A stretch of DNA of 29,525 nt from Dehalococcoidia bacterium UBA3254. Its GTDB lineage: Bacteria > Chloroflexota > Dehalococcoidia > Dehalococcoidales > UBA3254. The stretch covers positions 1-29,525 of the forward strand of contig DEUU01000077.1 in assembly GCA_002362735.1 (NCBI GenBank), written 5' to 3'. Shown here one piece after another: positions 24,335 through 29,525 of this stretch; the first letter of the stretch is position 1, and each line of letters starts with the position of its first letter. Under the pieces are notes generated by a model. It was not told the origin of the DNA. It made no database searches and saw only the letters and a list, made by a program, of their open reading frames with translations. The position numbers and the translations under genes are program-made.

Positions 24335-25156
24335 TTATTTCGGTTTCTCTGAACTAATCTTAGTATTCAGACTTCCGGCCCGGTAGCCCGAAAGGTCCAC
24401 CACAACGTACAGATATCCCAGGCTTTTTATTCTGGCGGCTATCTCCTGCCTTATTTCATCTTTCAACACAAAGGGGATTTCTTTTTCATCAATTTCGATC
24501 CTGGCGATATCTCCATGGTGGCGTAGCCGAAGTTGTCGAAGTCCCAGGCTGTGCAAGAAACGTTCGCCTTCCGCGATTTTATGAAGAGTATCCCTCGTTA
24601 CCGGAGTGCCATAGGGGATTCTGGAAGCAAGGCACGGTGAAGCCGGTTTATCCCCGGTAGACAGTCCGTAGACGTGAGAAAGTTGCCGGATCTCATCTTT
24701 AGTTAATTTTGCTTCACAAAGCGGACTGCGTATACCCATCTCCTCCCCGGCTTTTCTCCCAGGTCGATAATCTTTAAGATCATCAAAATTACTTCCATCC
24801 GCAATCCATTTTAATCCTTCCACTGACGCGATCTCTTTAAGCTTAAAGAAAAGTTCTTGTTTGCAGTAGTAACAGCGGTCAGGGGTATTGGCAGTAAACA
24901 GGGTTTTTCCCATTTCATTTGTGTGAATGATTCTAAATCTCAGTCCCAATTTCACAGCCAGTAATCTGGCTTCTTCCGGGTCTGAAGGCGGGCAAACAGG
25001 AGAAGAAGCTAAAACAGCCAGAGATTTTTGATTCAATATCTCATTTGAAATGAATGCCAGGAAAGTGCTGTCGACGCCTCCGGAGTAAGCGATAAGAACG
25101 CTTTGCATTTCGTTCAGTATCTCTTTTAGTTTTTCAAGTTTATTTTCGGAATTCAT
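24335..25156 (-). CDS. larE: Pyridinium-3,5-biscarboxylate sulfurtransferase LarE
   Basis: LarE is an adenylating PP-loop enzyme that thiolates the pincer precursor before LarC acts. PP-loop SGGVDS is at 25-30. Three cysteines stand out: the pair Cys95/Cys98 in CYYC and Cys175 in SPCLASRIPYG. Sacrificial LarE uses only the last Cys, while forms with three Cys are known to hold a [4Fe-4S] cluster that carries sulfur. This copy has the three-Cys pattern, so the cluster type is likely (inference). The 273-aa length is normal. It is the first gene of a larE-larC unit. larB and larA are not in the window. Confidence 0.92.
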   Translation of the reverse strand: MNSENKLEKLKEILNEMQSVLIAYSGGVDSTFLAFISNEILNQKSLAVLASSPVCPPSDPEEARLLAVKLGLRFRIIHTNEMGKTLFTANTPDRCYYCKQELFFKLKEIASVEGLKWIADGSNFDDLKDYRPGRKAGEEMGIRSPLCEAKLTKDEIRQLSHVYGLSTGDKPASPCLASRIPYGTPVTRDTLHKIAEGERFLHSLGLRQLRLRHHGDIARIEIDEKEIPFVLKDEIRQEIAARIKSLGYLYVVVDLSGYRAGSLNTKISSEKPK

Positions 25157-25274
25157 TAAATATTTCTCTGCATTTTTTATTTAAGGCTGAAGGAGCAGAT
25201 TATGATTACATAAAATTCGATTATCTTATATTAGCGTATTGTTATCGGAAAAGACAATTTATGCTAAGAATTTA

Positions 25275-25529
25275 TTAATATTTAAAATGAATGAATATCC
25301 GGCCGAAATTTTTATCATCTTTCTCAATCCGATAATATTGTTTTTTTATCTCCGGTTGATTAAGAAATCGCAAGACACGCTTCTTCAGCTGTCCGGAACC
25401 TTTGCCGGGAATAATTTCAACTAAAGTAACCCTTTTTTCGCCTGCTTCTTCGATAACCCTGTTAAGTTCAGTGTCAATCGACTGGCTCTTGTTAAAAATA
25501 GAATGCAAATCCAAAACTATTTTTGCCAT
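25275..25529 (-). CDS. Small Smr-domain protein
   Basis: The protein of about 84 residues is a stand-alone Smr domain like the MutS2 C terminus, a nuclease or nucleic-acid-binding module. Seen: DLHS near the N terminus (the conserved DLH), EIIPGKGSGQLKKRV in the middle (the HGxG-type loop, here PGKGSG) and NFGRIFIHF at the end. I prefer ATG 25529; an in-frame ATG at 25541 overlaps the AAAGGATG ribosome site. A free Smr domain without MutS2 is common. Substrate unknown. Confidence 0.8.
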   Translation of the reverse strand: MAKIVLDLHSIFNKSQSIDTELNRVIEEAGEKRVTLVEIIPGKGSGQLKKRVLRFLNQPEIKKQYYRIEKDDKNFGRIFIHFKY

Positions 25530-25686
25530 CTTTGTAATCATCCTTTAAATTCTATATATACGCTTTAAAGTGAATATAAAAAATTTAGTGCCGGCGTGTT
25601 GATTTATAGATGCCGATTTGATATTATTGGGTCGAAACAGGATGAAACTATCACCTGTATTCCGAACTAAAATAATTGACTAATTT

Positions 25687-25715
25687 TTAATTCCTGGTTT
25701 CAGACCTGGAATTAA
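25687..25715 (+). promoter_or_regulatory. Hairpin just upstream of the mini zinc-finger gene
   Basis: A 12-bp inverted repeat (25687-25698 with 25704-25715, one mismatch, 5-nt loop) ends at the AAGGA ribosome site of the next gene. It could modulate translation, or be a terminator of something upstream. No T-run follows. Confidence 0.35.
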
Positions 25716-25727
25716 GGAATGGTATAA

Positions 25728-25946
25728 ATGAAAGATTTTAAAGATGTTATCAAATCCAGGACTATCCCCACAACCTTTGTATTTCACTGTACATTATGCG
25801 GCTTTGAAATCGCCGAGTACGACAAACATTTCGGATTGATCAAGATGAATGAGCATATTATTTCCAAACATTCCGATGAAGTCAAATCTTTAGATATGGA
25901 AGACCTGTATTCTCGAAAACCGGCTATCACTCTGGATGTCTTTTAG
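25728..25946 (+). CDS. Small C2H2-like zinc-finger protein
   Basis: The 72-aa protein has Cys-x2-Cys (HCTLCGFE, about 20-27) and His-x4-His (EHIISKH, about 43-48), spaced as a single C2H2-type finger, with a short N-terminal helix and an acidic tail. It is not a known family to me. AAGGAATGG precedes ATG. It converges with the epimerase gene, 6 bp between stops. Bacterial single-finger mini-proteins may bind DNA or protein partners, but no role is evident here. Confidence 0.65.
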   Translation: MKDFKDVIKSRTIPTTFVFHCTLCGFEIAEYDKHFGLIKMNEHIISKHSDEVKSLDMEDLYSRKPAITLDVF

Positions 25947-25952
25947 GTTTAG

Positions 25953-26924
25953 CTAGACCGGTGGTAGTCCCTTATCAGTTCTGACCATGTTAATGGTCTC
26001 TTTGATGCCTTGCTTCATCGACCACTGAGTGTGGAAACCCAGCTCTTCTTCGATTCTTTTTGTATCGTATTTACAGGTCATAATCAAATGGCTTTTCGAA
26101 CGTTCCAGCGGCAGAAGCGTAATATCTGATTGTGGGATTAGATCCTTGACATAATCCGCGATCTCTCCAACGCTGTGAATCGCTCCTCTAACAGAAAAAG
26201 ACAGGGTTTTAGGTTTTATAGATTTACAGGCCATAATTATTGCCCTGGTGGCATCATCTACGTAAGTCCAACCCAAAACGTTATCTCTGGCAGCCGGAAC
26301 TTTACCGGAAATACCCAGAGCCGGGTTAGCTACCATTTGTTGAATAATACGGGCAGTCCGACCATTCTTTTGCCAGGCCCCATACACCAGGACCAGGCGG
26401 ATCGCAGTAATATCTAATCCGTACTCGTTGACATAATAATTTGCGAATTGCTCATCAATAGACTTGGTAGCTCCATAAAGGTTTTGAGGGTAATGCGGGG
26501 CATCATTTGGGATATATTCTTCCACATATGCTTCGGGTGGCCCGAATACCGAGCCCGAACTTATCCAGACAACCTTTTTAATACCGAACAGTTTGGCCGC
26601 TTCAAAAATATTTATCGTACCGACGGAGTTAATTTGAAGTCCTGCAAGTGGATTCGCATTGATATCATGCAGCAAAAGTGCAGCCAGATGGACTATTCTA
26701 TTAATACTATTTTGTTTGACGACACTAGCAATATGGACGAAATCAGTAACATCCCCCTGGATAATCCGAACATTGTTTTCTATCTCTTTCCGGGTCAGCA
26801 ATCGCGCCAGATTTAAATCGGAAGGGTTCCAGTCATAGACAATAACCTTTTCACCTTCGCGAACAAGGTCCCGCACTACACGGGAGCCGATAAAACCCGT
26901 CCCTCCGGTGACTAAATATGTCAT
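25953..26924 (-). CDS. NAD-dependent epimerase/dehydratase (extended SDR)
   Basis: The 323-aa protein has the extended SDR plan. The dinucleotide motif TGGTGFIG (6-13) is followed by Asp31, which favours NAD over NADP. The catalytic Tyr150-x3-Lys154 is in NLYGATK, with Ser near 122-124 (WISSGSVFG). HLAALL is near 79-84. The family includes nucleotide-sugar epimerases and dehydratases; the substrate cannot be told. It is not in a sugar-biosynthesis cluster. A strong AAAGGAG lies 4 bp before ATG. Confidence 0.88.
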   Translation of the reverse strand: MTYLVTGGTGFIGSRVVRDLVREGEKVIVYDWNPSDLNLARLLTRKEIENNVRIIQGDVTDFVHIASVVKQNSINRIVHLAALLLHDINANPLAGLQINSVGTINIFEAAKLFGIKKVVWISSGSVFGPPEAYVEEYIPNDAPHYPQNLYGATKSIDEQFANYYVNEYGLDITAIRLVLVYGAWQKNGRTARIIQQMVANPALGISGKVPAARDNVLGWTYVDDATRAIIMACKSIKPKTLSFSVRGAIHSVGEIADYVKDLIPQSDITLLPLERSKSHLIMTCKYDTKRIEEELGFHTQWSMKQGIKETINMVRTDKGLPPV

Positions 26925-27016
26925 GATTCTCCTTTCAATGTTTGTCCTGGTATATTAATTCCAATTTATCATTTTTACGCGTTTTTTGCACAGTCTGGAA
27001 TTTATTTGTGAATTAA

Positions 27017-27165
27017 ATGCAACCTGGTATTTTGACCGAAATCGAATGGGTCATAAGTCAGGGGGATTTTAATTATTCGCTGAAGCACTACACGGAAAAC
27101 ATCAAGGTGTCTTCATAGTCAACGCCAATACGAAAGGCGAGGTTTGGCAACAAATTGACTCTTAG
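27017..27165 (+). other. Possible small frameshifted gene remnant
   Basis: In this gap a frame from ATG 27017 encodes about 33 residues starting MQPGILTEIEWVISQGDF. It overlaps a second frame (27073-27165) ending FIVNANTKGEVWQQIDS. Read together with one shift they would make a single protein-like peptide of about 50 residues. There is no ribosome binding site. It could be chance or the tail of a decayed gene. Nothing else is seen in 26925-27222. Confidence 0.25.
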
Positions 27166-27222
27166 CCGCCCAATATTTGTCTCTCTTTACATAAACGAAA
27201 GATAGTGTTATTTTTGAGGACA

Positions 27223-27756
27223 TTAAGCCATGATTTTCCGTGCCAAGCGTTTTAAACGCCGGTCCAATCCCTCGATGTTTTCAGCGTCATATGGACCTTT
27301 AGCCAAAACGGTAACTTCGCCTATCCACTGCATCTTACATAAAATTGCATAGGTCTTGAGATTTTGTATGGTTTGCCCGATTCCTTCCTCTGCTACAGCC
27401 AGTCCTGCCATCCGTTTTCCCTCTAATCTTGGCCAGATGGCACATGTGCGGTCTAAAAAATTCTTGAGTAATCCGGAAAGCATTTCGAAATAACCTGGCG
27501 TTGCTAAAACGATAACATCAGCATTTTTAAGCCTGGGGTACACCTGGTTCATCTCGTCCTTAATTTTACAAATTCCAGCTCGGTCTTTACCGCCCTGTTC
27601 ACAAATAAGGCACCCGAGGCACATGCGTATATCCATTCTTCTCAGCAATAAAGTTTCTGTTTGAGCACCTTTTCGAGTGACCTCTTGCATCACCTGATTG
27701 AGGATCCATTCGGTATTGCCTCGACGCGGAGAACCACAAATTCCGATTAATTGCAA
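27223..27756 (-). CDS. Iron-sulfur flavoprotein / NADPH-dependent FMN reductase family
   Basis: The 177-aa protein has a flavodoxin-like fold. GICGSPRRGNTEWILN (5-20) binds FMN phosphate. Cys46-x2-Cys49-x2-Cys52-x10-Cys63 resembles the compact Cys motif of archaeal-type iron-sulfur flavoproteins, which holds a [4Fe-4S] cluster. ATPGYFEMLSGLLKNFLDR is the flavin-binding middle. It is probably a cytoplasmic electron-transfer flavoprotein. The start is TTG at 27756 with GAGGTG about 5 bp upstream. It is the second gene after the hydrolase on this strand, 78 bp downstream. Confidence 0.85.
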   Translation of the reverse strand: MQLIGICGSPRRGNTEWILNQVMQEVTRKGAQTETLLLRRMDIRMCLGCLICEQGGKDRAGICKIKDEMNQVYPRLKNADVIVLATPGYFEMLSGLLKNFLDRTCAIWPRLEGKRMAGLAVAEEGIGQTIQNLKTYAILCKMQWIGEVTVLAKGPYDAENIEGLDRRLKRLARKIMA

Positions 27757-27834
27757 CGTTTCACCTCGTACTGTTAAGGCTCTAAAACCTTTAAAAGCAA
27801 GTTATCCTGGAGAGACATTGAACCGGAGGCCTGA

Positions 27835-28656
27835 TCAGGTATTGATCGTTTGTTCTCTGGTAAACCGCAGTACCTCTTCTGCACATTTCTCCGGAACAGT
27901 GACTACCGCAATAAATTTTACTCCCGGAAAGACTACGAGTTTAGCGTTGGGAATCAGGCTGCGAAACTGAGACGCTTCTTCAACAGTGATCAGACTGGAA
28001 TACTCAGTCCCGGTAAGTATTAGAGTTGGTACCTGAATATTCGTTAGAAGGCTATCAATATTCACGTCTAGATTAACAGCGGCACTAAGATACCCGATGG
28101 CAGAATCGAGAGGATTTTTCTTTGCTTCACTAATATACCAGTCGTCCAGAGCCGGAATATCGGATGTCTCTTCGCCATGGACACTGAACAGATAGTCGAT
28201 AGTGCCTGATACTCCATCTTTCTTCAAATTATCCAGTAATACTGACATACGGTGTCCTTTGAGAGTGGGACCGGGGCAATTTACGACGGTTAACGTTTTC
28301 AGACGTTCCGGATATTGGTAAGCGAAGTTATATCCCAGAGTACCTCCCAGTGATTCCCCCACGAAGTGGACTTTTTCGAGGTTGAGAGCATCCAGAAAAT
28401 TCTTCAGATCTGAAACCAGATTTTCCATGGTCCAGTTGTAACCATCCGGGGGAGGAGTAGAGCCCCAGTGTCCTCGTATATAAGGTCGAATGACGCGTAA
28501 CTGGCGGGATAAAGTAGGGACCCATGCGTAATACAATTCCCTGGGTTTCAGACCTCCGTGGACCAGGACTACCGTATCGGAGTTCTTCCAGGGATCTGTG
28601 AAATCGTCATATTTGTAGACCATCTCAAGGGTATCATCGACCCTTATTTTGGGCAT
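27835..28656 (-). CDS. Alpha/beta hydrolase-fold protein lacking the usual catalytic His
   Basis: The 273-aa protein shows the fold: LVHGG oxyanion loop (31-35), nucleophile elbow VGESLGG with Ser102, and a helical cap (about 130-200). Near the C terminus, where relatives have a His (pattern VFPGVKHIAV), this has Phe248 (VFPGVKFIAV). The acid position also reads TGTEYS, with no clear Asp. It may therefore be a non-catalytic binder or an enzyme using another residue. I chose ATG 28656, which has AAAGGGGG about 5 bp upstream; an upstream in-frame ATG at 28692 has no ribosome site. Confidence 0.85.
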   Translation of the reverse strand: MPKIRVDDTLEMVYKYDDFTDPWKNSDTVVLVHGGLKPRELYYAWVPTLSRQLRVIRPYIRGHWGSTPPPDGYNWTMENLVSDLKNFLDALNLEKVHFVGESLGGTLGYNFAYQYPERLKTLTVVNCPGPTLKGHRMSVLLDNLKKDGVSGTIDYLFSVHGEETSDIPALDDWYISEAKKNPLDSAIGYLSAAVNLDVNIDSLLTNIQVPTLILTGTEYSSLITVEEASQFRSLIPNAKLVVFPGVKFIAVVTVPEKCAEEVLRFTREQTINT

Positions 28657-28737
28657 ACTTACCCCCTTTAATTTCATTCTCTCAAATTGCAATTAGTGTA
28701 TCAGAAATGGATATTGAATACAATTGCGATAAATATA

Positions 28738-28775
28738 AAAAGGCCTTTACTTGTAGGTACACATAAACGCCTTTT
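28738..28775 (-). terminator. Terminator downstream of the TRAP solute-binding pseudogene
   Basis: AAAAGGC (28738-28744) pairs with GCCTTTT (28769-28775) around an internal TGTA-GG-TACA mini-hairpin. T-runs exist on both sides, so it may work on both strands. Confidence 0.6.
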
Positions 28776-28842
28776 CCGAATTGATAACAATCAATATTAA
28801 AGGTTATCTTACTCCATGGTTCTGATTACGATTATCAGTTAT

Positions 28843-29255
28843 TTATGGATTGTCGGCATTAACTTTATCAAGCAAATCTTTCTCTTGTGTGCCGAAATCT
28901 CCAATATCGGCCAGTTGCTTTGTGATATAGGGTGTCATCGATATTTTCCACATATCACGGTCAGCTTTGGAAACTTCATAAACATTTACACCGGCTTTTT
29001 TCACCACATCCAGATCAGTTTCTTCTCGAGCTTTGATCTGGTAGGCAAGCATTTTGTTGGCAGCATTCTTAGCTTCTTCAACGAATATCTGCTGAACATC
29101 CGGAGGTAATTACTTCCAGACATCCAGGTTGATATTGAATTCATTATAAGTAGGCTGACCGTAGAAAAGGGCCAGGTTTTTCGCCACATCAGGAATGCTG
29201 AATACGATTGAACCCCTGATAGAATTCATAGCTGCATCCACGGTCTTCTTTTGAT
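28843..29255 (-). pseudogene. TRAP transporter solute-binding protein (DctP family) 3' fragment, with internal stop
   Basis: Minus-strand translation from about 29255 gives a DctP-type C-terminal part: VDAAMNSIRGS, then FSIPDVAKNLALFYGQPTYNEFNINLDVWK, then an in-frame TAA at about 29110, then LPPDVQQIFVEEAKNAANKM and on to the stop at 28843. The phrase VWK-x-LPPDVQ normally continues without a break, so the TAA is a nonsense mutation. The N-terminal half and signal peptide are absent; the sequence before about 29255 turns into unrelated bases and then tRNA-Val. No permease genes (DctQ/DctM) are present. The gene is dead and truncated. Confidence 0.85.
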
Positions 29256-29294
29256 GAAAGCAAATTGTGATATTTCTGTGTCGTAGATGTGACA

Positions 29295-29372
29295 TGGTGG
29301 GCAGTAGAGGACTCGAACCTCTGACCTCTTCCATGTCAAGGAAGCGCTCTAACCAAACTGAGCTAAGAGCCC
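29295..29372 (-). tRNA. tRNA-Val (anticodon GAC), with two acceptor-stem mismatches
   Basis: D-stem GCTC/GAGC, anticodon stem CTTCC/GGAAG with loop TTGACAT, T-stem AGAGG/CCTCT with loop TTCGAGT, and CCA encoded. The acceptor reads GGGCTCT against ACTGCCC, so positions 5-68 (T-T) and 6-67 (C-C) do not pair; the 3' strand would call for GGGCAGT. The gene may be functional, damaged or a recombinant of two tRNA genes. Confidence 0.85.
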
Positions 29373-29394
29373 AACAACCTATTTCTTCATTCTC

Positions 29395-29436
29395 CTCGCT
29401 GCGCAAACGAGACGTTCCAACCAAACTGAGTAAAAG
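29395..29436 (-). pseudogene. tRNA relic (D-arm and anticodon arm only)
   Basis: On the minus strand ACTCAGTTTGGTTGGAACG resembles a D-arm; 12 nt of it (29419-29430) are identical to tRNA-Val (29351-29362). It is followed by a 5-bp stem CTCGT/GCGAG with a 7-nt loop TTGCGCA, which would place a GCG (Arg-type) anticodon. No T-arm or acceptor stem follows, and the D-stem does not pair. It looks like a decayed tRNA gene between tRNA-Leu and tRNA-Val. Confidence 0.4.
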
Positions 29437-29459
29437 GTAAATAAAAAACACCACCGGAG

Positions 29460-29525
29460 TACCGGGGATCGGAATCGAACCGACACTCTCCTTGCGGAGA
29501 ACAGGATTTTAAGTCCTGTGCGTCT
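29460..29525 (-). tRNA. tRNA-Leu (anticodon TAA), 5' part outside the window
   Basis: Anticodon stem CAGGA/TCCTG with loop CTTAAAA, a long class II variable arm (TCTCC-GCAA-GGAGA), T-stem GTCGG/CCGAT with loop TTCGATT, acceptor 3' strand CCCCGGT and discriminator A. CCA is not encoded. The D-arm and 5' acceptor lie past the right edge. Confidence 0.93.

Noticed and set aside
29110..29454. Minus-strand 114-codon frame across tRNA-Val
   Set aside because: It runs through a tRNA gene. Only its last part (C-terminal DctP fragment) is meaningful, and that is listed as a pseudogene.

Overview
The window reads as chromosomal DNA from a bacterium, most likely an uncultured member of the Chloroflexota, class Dehalococcoidia or a relative. 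That placement is inference. It rests on proline/threonine-rich surface proteins with C-terminal membrane anchors, a second-type tubulin/FtsZ-like GTPase, a compact pil operon with a PilM-PilN fusion, and moderate GC content. I see no phage, insertion sequence or CRISPR array.

Layout. (1) 1-6.7 kb, plus strand: a large secreted fibronectin type III protein (5' end outside the window), a CetZ-like tubulin homologue, and a lipoprotein with two repeated His-rich domains and a type 1 copper cupredoxin domain. Strong hairpin terminators separate them. (2) 6.7-14.6 kb, minus strand: a type IV pilus operon in the order pilin, pilB, pilC, pilO, pilM-pilN fusion, pilT, coiled-coil membrane protein. 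(3) 14.6-18.8 kb: an ECF sigma factor, a small membrane protein likely to be its anti-sigma factor, a divergent secreted subtilase, and a surface protein. (4) 19.1-22.9 kb: tRNA-Lys, dxs, moeA and a small Cys-rich protein. (5) 23-28.7 kb: larC and larE, an Smr-domain protein, a C2H2-like mini-protein, an SDR epimerase, an iron-sulfur flavoprotein and an alpha/beta hydrolase lacking its usual catalytic His. (6) 28.7-29.5 kb: a broken TRAP solute-binding gene against a tRNA cluster (Val, a tRNA relic, Leu).

The most interesting part is region 3. Two 63-nt sequences, 50/63 identical without gaps, lie on the minus strand in the 5' leaders of the pilin gene and of the surface-protein gene. Each runs directly into an intrinsic terminator, and each starts about 35 nt downstream of the same promoter-like motif, GGG(T/A)TTC-N13-CGACTA. 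A third copy of the motif lies in front of the anti-sigma-like gene. This looks like an ECF regulon in which two cell-surface outputs carry a shared riboswitch-like terminator leader that I do not recognise as a known class. The working model is that the sigma/anti-sigma/subtilase cassette senses the envelope and turns on the pilin and surface-protein transcription units, while the leader RNA adds a second decision by termination or antitermination.
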